A stretch of 22,818 nt of DNA, taken from the NCBI GenBank assembly GCA_964412845.1, contig CAYPQM010000111.1:1-22818 (forward strand), read 5' to 3'. Made by a program: the position numbers and the translations under genes. The notes below the pieces were generated by a model. It was given only the letters and a program-made list of their open reading frames with translations. It searched no databases and had not been told where the DNA came from. Below are positions 1 through 7,531 of the stretch, in pieces. How positions within the stretch are numbered: the first letter of the stretch is position 1; each line of letters starts with the position of its first letter. This DNA comes from JAWWPY01 sp964412845 (GTDB lineage: Bacteria > Actinomycetota > Actinomycetes > Streptosporangiales > Streptosporangiaceae).

Positions 1-27
1 ACCCGACCAAGACTGAACCGAGCCCGT

Positions 28-1161
28 TTAGCCGCCGAGGCGGATCGGCATCAGCAGGTACCGATAGTCGGGCTGCTCGTCCTGGGCGGGCTTACCGGTG
101 ATCAGCGCAGGCTTGCCTGCCTCAGTGAACGCGATCCGGGCAATGTCCGAGTCGATCGCGGTGAGGCCATCCAGCAGGTATTGCGGGTTGAAGGCGATCT
201 GGATGTCGTCTCCCTCGTAACCGGCCTCCAGCAGCTCGACCGCCTGAGCTTCGTCACCGGTTCCTGCCTCAAGGATCAGCTGGCCAGCTGAGAAGGACAG
301 CCGTACCGCGGTGTTCCGCTCGGCGACCAAGGCGACCCGCTTGACCGCCTCGGCGAACGGCCCGGCGGCGAGTTCCGCGGTCGCGTTCACGTGGTTAGGC
401 AGGAGTGACTGATAGCGCGGGAAGTCGCCGCCGAGCAGGCGGGTCGTGGTCCGGCGTCCGGCACCCTCAAACCCGATCATGCCTTCTCCGCCCGCCCCTT
501 CCTCACCGGGCAGAGCCAGCGCGATCGACACCTCTGCGCCCGATGTCAGCGCACGGGCAGTGTCGGCGAGCGCGCGGGCCGGCACCAGGACAGAGGCGGA
601 CAGGTCAGGGCGGGTGGGGGTCCACCGGAGTTCTCGGACCGCCAAGCGGTACCGGTCCGTGGACACCAGGGTCAGCGTGTCGCCCTCAATCTCTATCCTG
701 ACCCCGGTCAGCGCGGGCAGTGTGTCGTCGCGGCCCGCTGCGGCCGCCGACTGGTTCACCGCCGAAGCGAAGGCGTCGCTGCCTATGGTGCCGGCCGGGG
801 CGGGCATCTCTGGCAGCGTTGGGTAGTCCTCGGCTGGCATGGTGAGCAGCGAGAATGTGGCGCTTCCGCAGGTCAGTGTCGTTCGCGAGCCGTCCGAGCT
901 GATCTCCACCGGGCGGGCCGGAAGGCTGCGGGTGATCTCGGCGAGGAGGCGTCCCGACACCAGCGCGACCCCGTCCTCCGCGGTGGACACCGGGATGCGA
1001 GCCTGCGCGGACACGTCGTAGTCGAAGCTGGACAGGGTGAGTTCCGTGTCCGCCTGAATGCGCATGCCTGCCAGCACGGGGATAGCAGGGCGGGCGGGCA
1101 GCGCCCGGGCCGTCCAAGCCACCGCCTCGGCGAGCACGTCGCGTTCCACCTCGATCTTCAC
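28..1161 (-). CDS. dnaN: DNA polymerase III beta subunit (sliding clamp)
   Basis: Encodes the ring-shaped processivity clamp that holds DNA polymerase III on DNA and recruits other repair and replication proteins. The 377-residue product begins VKIEVERDVLAEAVAWTARA and ends with the family's C-terminal pattern YRYLLMPIRLGG (the M-P-[IVM]-R end binds across the clamp). Length matches the family (about 365-380 aa). I chose the GTG at 1161 because GGGAGG lies at 1171-1176, nine bases upstream, and because the 20 extra residues of the longer frame starting at 1221 do not look like clamp sequence. It lies downstream of dnaA on the same strand, with the putative origin between them, the usual actinobacterial arrangement. 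The identification is firm; only the start is inferred. Confidence 0.97.
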   Translation of the reverse strand: MKIEVERDVLAEAVAWTARALPARPAIPVLAGMRIQADTELTLSSFDYDVSAQARIPVSTAEDGVALVSGRLLAEITRSLPARPVEISSDGSRTTLTCGSATFSLLTMPAEDYPTLPEMPAPAGTIGSDAFASAVNQSAAAAGRDDTLPALTGVRIEIEGDTLTLVSTDRYRLAVRELRWTPTRPDLSASVLVPARALADTARALTSGAEVSIALALPGEEGAGGEGMIGFEGAGRRTTTRLLGGDFPRYQSLLPNHVNATAELAAGPFAEAVKRVALVAERNTAVRLSFSAGQLILEAGTGDEAQAVELLEAGYEGDDIQIAFNPQYLLDGLTAIDSDIARIAFTEAGKPALITGKPAQDEQPDYRYLLMPIRLGG

Positions 1162-1307
1162 AGGAAGGTGCCTCCCGTTCTGGAAAATGTGCGTTTTGGC
1201 GTTGAGACCGGGTTCGAGCAACCGAGCAGCCGGGTATGCCCAACCGTGGCTGGATCGCTATCGGACCTCGGTGATGAATGCGCGAGGGCCTGGCTACTAG
1301 GTAGTTG

Positions 1308-1340
1308 CCATTCAGTCAGATAACAATAAGTAGTCGTCAT
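1308..1340. other. AT-rich patch, candidate DNA unwinding element
   Basis: About 64% A+T by my count in a sequence that is otherwise strongly GC-rich, located between the dnaN start and the DnaA-box-like sites. Includes GATAACAATAAGTAG. Role as the origin unwinding element is inferred from composition and position only. Confidence 0.45.
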
Positions 1341-1522
1341 AGGGTCGGTGGACACTGGGGAAAATGCTTGATTCCCCAGGTCAGAGCCGATGTAGGCGTC
1401 CACAGAGCCTGTGTGCCGGCGGGTTGCGGCAGGGGATGTGCTGTGGACCGCGGCCACCGAGCCAGCAGTATTCCAGCGGATGCCCCCTGTTTTCCTTGAG
1501 TTGTCCTCTGCTCGTCCCAAGC

Positions 1523-1543
1523 CTGTCCACAGAGATGTCCACA
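1523..1543 (+). promoter_or_regulatory. Pair of DnaA-box-like sites in oriC
   Basis: CTGTCCACA (1523-1531) and ATGTCCACA (1535-1543) each differ from TTGTCCACA at one base and lie 12 bp apart in the same orientation, close to one helical turn. They are the strongest boxes inside the dnaA-dnaN spacer. Confidence 0.65.
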
Positions 1544-1588
1544 GCCTGTGTGTACCGATTGTGACCGGCGGCGCTGTTATGTGGTTGT

Positions 1589-3241
1589 TCACCCGGACCG
1601 CGCCTGCTGTTTGATGCGGTTGGTGAGTTCGGTCACCTGGTTGTAGATCGACCGTCGCTCGGCCATCAGGGACCGGATCTTCCGGTCCGCGTGCATGACC
1701 GTGGTGTGATCACGCCCCCCAAAGTGCTGCCCGATCTTCGGCAGGGACAGGTCCGTCAGTTCGCGGCACAGGTACATGGCGATCTGGCGCGCGGTGACCA
1801 GGACCCGCGAGCGGGATGTGCCGCACAAGTCGTCAATGGACAGCCCGAAGTACGAAGCCGTCTGCCCCATGATGGTCGCGGCGGTGATCTCAGGGCCCTG
1901 AGACTCGGGGATGAGGTCCTTCAGGACGATCTCGGCTAGCTGGAGATCGACCGACTGCCGGTTCAGGCTGGCGAAGGCGGTTACCCGGATGAGGGCTCCC
2001 TCAAGCTCGCGGATGTTTGTCGAGATCCGGCTCGCGATGTACTCCAAGGCCTCCGGCGGTGCGTTGAGCCCTTCCTGTACTGCCTTCTTGCGCAGGATGG
2101 CGATGCGTGTCTCAAGTTCGGGCGGCTGCACGTCAGTGAGCAATCCCCACTCGAACCGGCTGCGCAACCGGTCCTCCAGGGTGACCAGGCGCTTCGGCGC
2201 GCGGTCGCTCGAGATGACTATCTGCTTGCTCGCGTTATGCAAGGTATTGAAGGTATGGAAGAACTCCTCCTGCGTCCCTTCCTTGTTCTCCAGGAACTGG
2301 ATGTCGTCCACGAGGAGCACATCGACGTCGCGGTACCGGCGCCGGAAGCCGTCCTGCTTACCGTCCCTGATCATGTTGATGAAGTCGTTGGTGAACTCCT
2401 CCGAGCTCACGTAGCGCACCTTGACGCCGTGATACAGGCTTTGCGCGTAGTGGCCGATGGCATGGAGCAGGTGGGTCTTGCCCAGGCCGGAGTCGCCGTA
2501 GATGAAGAGCGGGTTGTACGCCTTCGCCGGGGCCTCGGCCACCGCGACGGCGGCCGCGTGCGCAAAACGGTTGCTCGAACCGATCACGAACGTCTCGAAG
2601 GTGTATTTGGGGTTGAGCCGGGCCTGAGTCGGCCGCGGCGAGCCAGCCGCGATCCCTGGCGAGACCGAGCTTCCAGCGTCCCGCCGCTCCCGGGTGCCGG
2701 CCGGGTCGAACGACTGGTCCCGGTCGAAGGCAACGTTTGTGCCTGGGCCGTCATCGCCCCGGGCGGTGGTGAGAGTTCCGAAACCGTGTCCCGATTCCGG
2801 TGGCAGGCCGGCGCCGGAGTCCGCCGGATGCCCGGGCCCTCGCGATTGGCCCGTCCCCAGCGCACCGTTCGGTTCGGCTGAGGGTGACATGCCGAGACCG
2901 CCGGAGCCGTCGGCGCCGGTCACCAGGCGCATGGGCAGGGCGTCGTCGGCTGGCGGCGCGGGCGGGAAGGCGGCCATGGCGGTAGCGGTCGGATCGACGG
3001 TCACCGCGAGCTGGATGCTGCGGCCGAGTTCCCGCGAGAGCGCATGCGTGATGAGGGCGCGCAGCCTGGTTTCCAGTTGCTCCTTGACGAATTCATTGGG
3101 TGTGGCGATCAGCGCCGTGTTCTCGACCAGCCCGAGCGGTCTGGTCAATTTCAGCCAGGCCCGCTGATGCGGCTCGATGTGCATGGTCGCCAGTTCGTCC
3201 AGCGATCTGGCCCAGATTGCTGCGAGGTCCGTTTCGCTCAT
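1589..3241 (-). CDS. dnaA: Chromosomal replication initiator DnaA
   Basis: Binds DnaA boxes and, with ATP, melts the origin and loads the helicase. The 550-residue protein has domain I (about 1-85), a long Gly/Pro/Ser-rich linker domain II (about 86-210) typical of high-GC actinobacteria, an AAA+ domain III with Walker A GDSGLGKT (249-256) and Walker B LLVDDIQF (309-316), and domain IV with the DNA-binding signature DHTTVMHA (511-518). I chose ATG 3241 (MSETDLAAIW) over the in-frame start at 3265, since GAGGTGG precedes it at 3249-3255 and family proteins begin close to this motif. A DnaA-box-like 9-mer (ATGTCCACC, 3245-3253) overlaps the ribosome binding site and two perfect boxes lie upstream, so autoregulation is likely. 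Confidence 0.98.
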   Translation of the reverse strand: MSETDLAAIWARSLDELATMHIEPHQRAWLKLTRPLGLVENTALIATPNEFVKEQLETRLRALITHALSRELGRSIQLAVTVDPTATAMAAFPPAPPADDALPMRLVTGADGSGGLGMSPSAEPNGALGTGQSRGPGHPADSGAGLPPESGHGFGTLTTARGDDGPGTNVAFDRDQSFDPAGTRERRDAGSSVSPGIAAGSPRPTQARLNPKYTFETFVIGSSNRFAHAAAVAVAEAPAKAYNPLFIYGDSGLGKTHLLHAIGHYAQSLYHGVKVRYVSSEEFTNDFINMIRDGKQDGFRRRYRDVDVLLVDDIQFLENKEGTQEEFFHTFNTLHNASKQIVISSDRAPKRLVTLEDRLRSRFEWGLLTDVQPPELETRIAILRKKAVQEGLNAPPEALEYIASRISTNIRELEGALIRVTAFASLNRQSVDLQLAEIVLKDLIPESQGPEITAATIMGQTASYFGLSIDDLCGTSRSRVLVTARQIAMYLCRELTDLSLPKIGQHFGGRDHTTVMHADRKIRSLMAERRSIYNQVTELTNRIKQQARSG

Positions 3242-3280
3242 CAGATGTCCACCTCGCGCCCCCACATGTGATCAACAGCT

Positions 3281-3289
3281 TTGTCCACA
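3281..3289 (+). promoter_or_regulatory. Perfect DnaA box (TTGTCCACA)
   Basis: Exact match to the actinobacterial consensus, 40 bp upstream of the dnaA start codon. A weaker copy, TTGTGCACG, follows at 3292-3300. The position fits autorepression of dnaA or an auxiliary DnaA-binding cluster. Confidence 0.75.
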
Positions 3290-3387
3290 GGTTGTGCACG
3301 CCGCATGTCGCGGAGTACTCAAAATGCGCAGGAACGGGGCCCATGGACCCAGCCCGTTCCGCTCCGCGGGTGCCGCGGCCGGAGTTG

Positions 3388-3396
3388 TTGTCCACA
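3388..3396 (+). promoter_or_regulatory. Perfect DnaA box (TTGTCCACA)
   Basis: Second exact consensus match, in the same orientation as the 3281 box, about 150 bp upstream of dnaA and about 210 bp upstream of rpmH. It could affect either divergent promoter. Confidence 0.75.
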
Positions 3397-3478
3397 GCCT
3401 AGGGGCCGCGCTGGGTAGCCGTTCGGCAAACGGCCGGGTTCCGGGGGGGCGCCGGAGGGTGCGGCGGCCGACGCCGGT

Positions 3479-3508
3479 TTGACCGGTGGTCAGCGCTACG
3501 CGTACCGT
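3479..3508 (+). promoter_or_regulatory. Putative housekeeping promoter for rpmH
   Basis: TTGACC (3479-3484), an 18-bp spacer and TACCGT (3503-3508) match the actinobacterial principal-sigma pattern (TTGAC-N17/18-TAxxxT). It lies about 90 bp upstream of rpmH and faces it. Sequence match only. Confidence 0.45.
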
Positions 3509-3599
3509 TAACGGACCCAGCCACATGGCCCGCGTTCACGCGCGCTTGCGCCGTCGGCGTAGTGGCGGGAAAAGCCGAGCATCGCACCTGGAGTCCCCT

Positions 3600-3737
3600 G
3601 TGAGCAAGCGTACGTTCCAGCCGAACAACCGACGGCGCGCGAAGACGCACGGGTTCCGGCTGCGCATGCGGACCCGTGCGGGCCGTGCGGTCCTGGCCGC
3701 GCGGCGGCATAAGGGCCGCGCGCGGGTCAGTGTCTGA
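3600..3737 (+). CDS. rpmH: 50S ribosomal protein L34
   Basis: A 45-residue, strongly basic ribosomal protein of the large subunit. It shows the complete L34 signature: KRTFQPNNRRRAKTHGFRLR, then MRTRAGRAVLAARRHKGR. I placed the start at GTG 3600 (VSKRTFQP), preceded by GGAG at 3590-3593. A longer in-frame opening from 3486 exists, but those 38 residues have no L34 character. First gene of the plus-strand run, followed 36 bp later by rnpA, the almost universal bacterial pairing; a putative promoter sits at 3479-3508. Confidence 0.97.
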   Translation: MSKRTFQPNNRRRAKTHGFRLRMRTRAGRAVLAARRHKGRARVSV

Positions 3738-3773
3738 TCACCCTGCGCCTGCCGACGACGGGGGAGGTCAACT

Positions 3774-4136
3774 GTGCTTCCCGCACAGGCCCGGATGCGG
3801 CGGCGGGAAGACTTCTCGGCTGCGGTGCGGGGCGGTAGCCGGGCCAGCCGCAAGCTGCTGACTGGTCATCTGCTGGTCCGTGCCGACGACGCAAGCCCGG
3901 CTCTCGTGGGGTTTGTGGTCAGCCGTGCCGTGGGGGGCGCTGTAGTGCGCAACAAGGTACGGCGGCGGTTGCGTTCAGCGCTGCTCGGGTACCTGGAGTC
4001 GCTGCCGGGAGGTAGCCTGCTTGTGGTCAGAGCCAATCCACAGGCCGCGACCGCGCGCCAGGCGGATCTCGCCGCCGAACTGGACCTGGTGATAGCCACA
4101 TTGCTGCGGCGGCAGGTGGGGGCGCTGAGCCGATGA
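3774..4136 (+). CDS. rnpA: Ribonuclease P protein component
   Basis: Protein cofactor of RNase P, which removes 5' leaders from pre-tRNA together with the M1-type RNA. The 120-residue basic protein contains RRREDFSAAVRGG near the N terminus and the family's RNR-type box as VVRNKVRRRLRSAL in the middle. Length is normal (110-130 aa). The start is GTG 3774, preceded by a strong GGGGGAGG at about 3760-3767. The stop overlaps the yidD start in an ATGA quartet (4133-4136), implying translational coupling. It lies in the rpmH-rnpA-yidD-yidC order expected near an origin. Confidence 0.96.
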   Translation: MLPAQARMRRREDFSAAVRGGSRASRKLLTGHLLVRADDASPALVGFVVSRAVGGAVVRNKVRRRLRSALLGYLESLPGGSLLVVRANPQAATARQADLAAELDLVIATLLRRQVGALSR

Positions 4137-4429
4137 GGTGGTCAAGCGACCGGCACTCCGGTACGCGGCCGTCGGCAGGTGCGCTACTGCTGCTGGCACT
4201 GATCGGCGGCTACCGCAGGTTCATCAGCCCGCTGCTGGCGCCTCGGTGCCGTTTCGCACCCTCGTGCAGCGCGTACGCTCTTGAGGCGGTAACGGAACAT
4301 GGGGCTTTGCGGGGTTCCTGGCTTGCCGTGCGGAGGGTCGCCCGCTGCCATCCGTTCCACAGGGGTGGCTTCGACCCGGTGCCGCCACGCCGCGCCGGGC
4401 GGCTGTCCACGCCATCGCAAGGGAGCTAG
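4133..4429 (+). CDS. yidD: Membrane protein insertion efficiency factor YidD
   Basis: Small membrane-associated protein thought to aid YidC-dependent insertion. The 98-residue product has a short hydrophobic N-terminal stretch (ALLLLALIGGYRRFISPLL) and then the conserved core RCRFAPSCSAYALEAVTEHG with the paired cysteines, followed by RVARCHPFHRGGFDPVP, which is diagnostic for the family. The start overlaps the rnpA stop by four bases, and yidC follows after only three bases, so the three genes are almost certainly co-translated. Function is known from family work in E. coli; nothing unusual is visible here. Confidence 0.95.
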   Translation: MRWSSDRHSGTRPSAGALLLLALIGGYRRFISPLLAPRCRFAPSCSAYALEAVTEHGALRGSWLAVRRVARCHPFHRGGFDPVPPRRAGRLSTPSQGS

Positions 4430-4432
4430 CTC

Positions 4433-5704
4433 GTGAACCCGCTCAACCCCCTCTACGACGCGGTCGCGTGGGTAATCAGCCGACTCCATGCTGGGCTGGG
4501 CGCGCTGTTCGGCCCAGCTAGCGGCTTGACCTGGGCGCTCACGATCGTTGTGCTCGTCATCCTGATGCGGCTCCTGCTGCTGCCGCTCTTCATCAAGCAG
4601 ATGCACGCGACACGGAAGATGACCGTGCTCGCACCGCAGGTCGCCGAGCTGAAGAAGAAGTACAAGAACGACAAGCAGAAGCTCAACGAAGAGACGATGA
4701 AGCTCTACCGGGAGAACGGGGCCAATCCACTGGCCGGATGTCTCCCGGTGGCCGCGCAACTGCCTGTCTTCTTCGCGCTGTTCGGAGTGCTCAGGGCGAT
4801 CTCCCAGGACCACGCTAAGTACGGGCTGACCAGTGCGGTCGTCGCCAGTGCCCAGCACGCGCACATTTTTGGCGTCACGGTAGCTGACCGGTTCCTGTCC
4901 TCGATAAAGCCACCGACGTTGTTCCCGCTCTCGACCTCCGGTCGGCTGGTAATCCTGATCACCGTCGTGATCAGCGCCACGACAACGTTCCTGACGGTGC
5001 GGCAGAGCACGAAGCGCGGGATGACGCCGCAGATGACGCCGGACAACCCGATGGCGTCATCGCAGAAGTTCATGGCCTACATCGTGCCGGTCTTCGCGCT
5101 CTCGGGCCTGTACTGGCAGTACGGGCTCGTCCTGTACTGGGTCACGACGAACCTGTGGACACTTGGCCAGCAGCACGTGCTGTTCAAGAGGTTCCCGCCG
5201 CTGACACCGCAGACCGCGGCGGGCACGGCGGCCGGCGCAGGTGGTGCCGCGGGCTCGGCGGCCAAGCAGCCCGCGAAGCCCGCAGCGCAATCCGCGAAGC
5301 CCGCAGCCAAGACACCTGCGAGGCCGGCCAACCGGCCGCCGGTGAACCAGCTCAGGGGGGGCAACAAGCAGTCAGGGCCGGCCAAGCCGGGTGGGACGGC
5401 AGCGCCGGGCAAGGGGGCAGCAGCCAAGGGAGTGCCAGCCAAGACGGTGTCGGGCAAGGTTCCGCAGGACAAGGCTGTGCAGGACAAGGCTGTGCACGAC
5501 AAGGAACCAGAGGACGCCCGGCCCGCTGGCGCGGCGGCCAAGCCCTCGGCTAATGGCAGTTCCGGTGGCGGTGCCGGCGGTGCGCTGCGCCGGTTGGTCA
5601 AGGGCCGTGCCGAACCCGAGCCGCAGCCGGCCCCGCCCGAGACTAAGCTCGTCAGGCAGCAGCCGGTGCGTCAGCCACGTAGTCGGCGTTCTGGCAAGCG
5701 GTGA
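4433..5704 (+). CDS. yidC: Membrane protein insertase YidC/Oxa1 family
   Basis: Inserts proteins into the cytoplasmic membrane, alone or with SecYEG. The 423-residue product starts at GTG 4433 behind GGGAG (4421-4425). The 60KD_IMP core spans about 30-255: a helix with the groove arginine (ILMRLLLLPLF, R46), a cytoplasmic hairpin rich in lysine (about 66-98), and helices near 104-121, 171-187 and 214-240. As in other Gram-positive YidC proteins, the large periplasmic domain of E. coli YidC is absent. The C-terminal tail (about 262-423) is long, disordered and strongly basic (Ala/Pro/Lys/Arg-rich), ends RSRRSGKR, and contains a 15-bp tandem repeat at 5464-5504. Such tails are thought to contact ribosomes. 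This one is long for the family. Confidence 0.95.
   Translation: MNPLNPLYDAVAWVISRLHAGLGALFGPASGLTWALTIVVLVILMRLLLLPLFIKQMHATRKMTVLAPQVAELKKKYKNDKQKLNEETMKLYRENGANPLAGCLPVAAQLPVFFALFGVLRAISQDHAKYGLTSAVVASAQHAHIFGVTVADRFLSSIKPPTLFPLSTSGRLVILITVVISATTTFLTVRQSTKRGMTPQMTPDNPMASSQKFMAYIVPVFALSGLYWQYGLVLYWVTTNLWTLGQQHVLFKRFPPLTPQTAAGTAAGAGGAAGSAAKQPAKPAAQSAKPAAKTPARPANRPPVNQLRGGNKQSGPAKPGGTAAPGKGAAAKGVPAKTVSGKVPQDKAVQDKAVHDKEPEDARPAGAAAKPSANGSSGGGAGGALRRLVKGRAEPEPQPAPPETKLVRQQPVRQPRSRRSGKR
5464..5504 (+). repeat. 15-bp tandem repeat inside yidC tail
   Basis: About 2.7 copies of GCAGGACAAGGCTGT (5464-5478, 5479-5493, then a partial copy with one change). It encodes PQDKAVQDKAVHDK in the disordered basic tail and keeps the frame. 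Confidence 0.8.
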
Positions 5705-5774
5705 GGCGGCAGACCATACCCCGGACCCGCATGGTGCCTGGACTGTTCGGATCCGGAGCAAGGAGGACCCGGTC

Positions 5775-6524
5775 GTGAGCCAAGGGGAGAACGCCCCTAC
5801 CGTGACCAGCGACGATGTCGCAGACCAGCCGTTGGCGAGCGGCATAGCAGACACGAGCGGCATAGCAGACATTGGGGAACCCATCGAGGATGAGGCCGTT
5901 CAGGGCAGCAGCCTGGACGGCCCGGACGAGGTGGATGACCTGGACGACATGGAGCTGGACGAGCTGGATGGGGTGGCTTCGGCGCCCGGCGAGGGTGAAA
6001 GTTTCGCATCCGGCCAGGCCGACGGCGACGGCGACGGCGACGATGGGGCCCGGCCGCAGGCGGACGCGGCCGATCTCGAGCAGGAGAGCGAGATCGCCGC
6101 GGACTACGTTGAAGGACTGCTCGACGTGGCGGACCTTGACGGCGACATCGACATGGACGTTGAAGGGGACCGGGCGCTGGTATCAGTGGTCGGGGCGACG
6201 CTGCAGGAGCTGATCGGACCGCGAGGCGAAGTTCTGGAAGCGTTGCAGGAGCTGACCCGGCTGGCCGTGCACCGGCAGACCGGCATGCGAACCAGGATCA
6301 TGCTGGACGTCGGCGGGTACCGGCTTCGGCGCCGTTCGGAGCTCGCCGAACTGGGCCGGGACACGGCGGAGGAAGTCAGGACCAGCGGCGTCCCGAAGCG
6401 GCTGAACGCCATGACCCCGTTCGAGCGCAAGGTTGTGCACGACGCCGTCGCGGCCTCGGGACTGCGCAGTGAGTCCGAGGGTGAGGAGCCGAACCGCCGA
6501 GTGGTCGTTTTTCCTGTCGGCTGA
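5775..6524 (+). CDS. jag: Jag/KhpB-type RNA-binding protein (KH + R3H)
   Basis: RNA-binding protein of the SpoIIIJ-associated (Jag/KhpB) family, encoded next to yidC in most Gram-positive bacteria. Starting at GTG 5775 behind a perfect AGGAGG (5761-5766), the product is 249 residues. Residues about 1-120 are an unusually acidic, disordered extension rich in Asp/Glu with no Jag-N domain that I recognise. A KH domain follows (about 125-182, GxxG loop IGPRG at 147-151), then an R3H domain (about 190-249, Arg218-x3-His222 in ERKVVHDAV). Two DNA repeats lie in the acidic part: an 18-bp tandem duplication (5836-5871) and GACGGC repeats near 6029-6050. Family members bind RNA and affect cell division and envelope growth; the acidic arm's role is unknown. 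Confidence 0.92.
   Translation: MSQGENAPTVTSDDVADQPLASGIADTSGIADIGEPIEDEAVQGSSLDGPDEVDDLDDMELDELDGVASAPGEGESFASGQADGDGDGDDGARPQADAADLEQESEIAADYVEGLLDVADLDGDIDMDVEGDRALVSVVGATLQELIGPRGEVLEALQELTRLAVHRQTGMRTRIMLDVGGYRLRRRSELAELGRDTAEEVRTSGVPKRLNAMTPFERKVVHDAVAASGLRSESEGEEPNRRVVVFPVG
5836..5871 (+). repeat. Perfect 18-bp tandem duplication in jag
   Basis: The 18-mer starting CGAGCGGCATAGC occurs at 5836-5853 and again at 5854-5871 without mismatch. It encodes the repeated SGIADT/SGIADI in the acidic arm. The lack of divergence suggests a recent duplication. Confidence 0.9.
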
Positions 6525-6549
6525 CCCTGGTGGGGTTGGCGGCCCGTCG

Positions 6550-7221
6550 GTGCGGCCAGCCAGCACGTCGCCGTCCGCGCTATGGCCGGGTACGGCGCCC
6601 CCTCCTCCCCCGGAAGCACACGCCGTGTTCGGGGCTGCCCTTCCCGTTGCGCATGAGTATGTCCGGTTGCTGGCGGGCGCCGGTGTGACCCAGGGGCTCC
6701 TCGGGCCGCGGGAGGTGCCACGGCTGTGGAGCAGGCACGTGCTGAATTGCGCGGCCGTCGCGGAGTTGGTGCCGCACCCGTCGACGCTTGTTGACCTTGG
6801 GTCAGGTGCCGGGCTGCCGGGAATCGTGCTGGCATTGCTGCTCCCGGATGTCCAAGTGATCTTGCTGGAGCGGATGGAGCGGCGCGCTGCCTTCCTGGAG
6901 GAGTGCGTCCGGCTTCTGGACCTGCGTAACGTCCAGGTTCGGTGCGCTCGGGCCGAGGACCTGGCGGGGAAGCTGGCCGCGGATGTCGTGACCGCACGTG
7001 CCGTGGCGCCCTTGGAGAAACTTGCCGGGCTGGCTTTGGGGCTGGCCCGCCCGGGTGGGCTGGTCATCGCCATCAAGGGAGACGGAGCGCAGGAGGAAGT
7101 GGCCCGTGCCCGTCCGGTATTGCGCAGGCTGGGCGCGGGAGACGTGACCGTTCTGCGGGCCGGGGGCGGTAAGGTCGATCGGGCTGCGACAGTGGTCCGG
7201 TTGATCGCGGGCGGTCACTGA
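6550..7221 (+). CDS. rsmG: 16S rRNA (guanine-N7) methyltransferase RsmG
   Basis: Methylates G527 (E. coli numbering) of 16S rRNA using S-adenosylmethionine; formerly GidB. With the GTG start at 6550 the product is 223 residues, normal for the family. It shows the RsmG fold in order: an N-terminal helical part with GPREVPRLWSRHVLNCAAV, SAM motif I VDLGSGAGLPG (about 80-90), the acidic LLERMERRAAFLEE stretch, and TARAVAPLEKLAGLALGLARPGG. The start is uncertain because upstream GTGs also exist in frame, but those lie inside jag; 6550 is 25 bp after the jag stop. The ribosome binding site is weak, suggesting coupling to jag. Loss of RsmG is known to give low-level streptomycin resistance. Confidence 0.94.
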   Translation: MRPASTSPSALWPGTAPPPPPEAHAVFGAALPVAHEYVRLLAGAGVTQGLLGPREVPRLWSRHVLNCAAVAELVPHPSTLVDLGSGAGLPGIVLALLLPDVQVILLERMERRAAFLEECVRLLDLRNVQVRCARAEDLAGKLAADVVTARAVAPLEKLAGLALGLARPGGLVIAIKGDGAQEEVARARPVLRRLGAGDVTVLRAGGGKVDRAATVVRLIAGGH

Positions 7222-7531
7222 AGCAGCGACGCCGGGGGCAGGCAGGGAGAGGAGCGCAGCGGTGGCTTCCGCTAGCGGCCTTGGATGGCCGGAGAGACCG
7301 GGGCCGGGCTCCTGGGATCCGGTCCCGGGCCAACCGCCGCGCGTCGTTCGGGGTCTCGGCTGGCCAGCGGAGGGAGCGGATCGTGCACTCGGCGCGGGCA
7401 ACTCGGAGGCTATTGGCAGGGAGCAACCTTCTGTGGATCACAGGGATGCGCAGGACGACTCCGGGGCGGCCCGGCGAGTACGGCAGGCTTTGTCGGCGGC
7501 GGTTTCACGTGAATCTGGAGACCAGGCCGAC
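7222..7531. other. rsmG-parA spacer with a parS-like site
   Basis: 310 bp without an independent gene. It holds the parS-like site at 7502-7515. The frame of parA stays open back to a GTG at 7262 that has a strong GGGAGAGGAG (7245-7254) in front. By my count about two thirds of the codons there have G or C at the third position, lower than in the parA core, so I treat the segment as non-coding with an alternative parA start. Confidence 0.5.
7502..7515. promoter_or_regulatory. parS: parS-like site upstream of parA
   Basis: GTTTCACGTGAATC matches the ParB binding palindrome GTTTCACGTGAAAC at 13 of 14 positions. It lies 16 bp before the parA ATG at 7532, where ParB binding could also affect parA expression. 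Confidence 0.8.

Larger units (their letters stand above)
1162..1588. other. oriC: Putative oriC (dnaA-dnaN intergenic region)
   Basis: This 427-bp gene-free stretch sits where actinobacterial origins normally lie. I see DnaA-box-like 9-mers (consensus TTGTCCACA): one mismatch at 1523-1531 (CTGTCCACA) and 1535-1543 (ATGTCCACA); two mismatches at 1396-1404, 1501-1509 and 1585-1593 (plus strand), and at 1347-1355 and 1442-1450 (minus strand). The last plus-strand site runs into the dnaA stop. An AT-rich patch at about 1308-1340 (21 of 33 bases A or T) lies on the dnaN side and is the best candidate unwinding element. No box here is a perfect match. Origin assignment rests on position plus box clustering. 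Confidence 0.8.

Noticed and set aside
686..1243. 185-residue minus-strand reading frame overlapping dnaN
   Set aside because: It is a shifted frame of dnaN with Arg/Gly/Pro-rich nonsense composition; such shadows are expected in high-GC DNA.
4184..4864. 226-residue minus-strand frame opposite yidD/yidC
   Set aside because: Antisense to two well-supported genes, with no recognisable domain.
5171..5182. CAGCACGTGCTG palindrome in yidC
   Set aside because: Shares CACGTG with parS but the arms do not match, and a 12-bp palindrome is plausible by chance.
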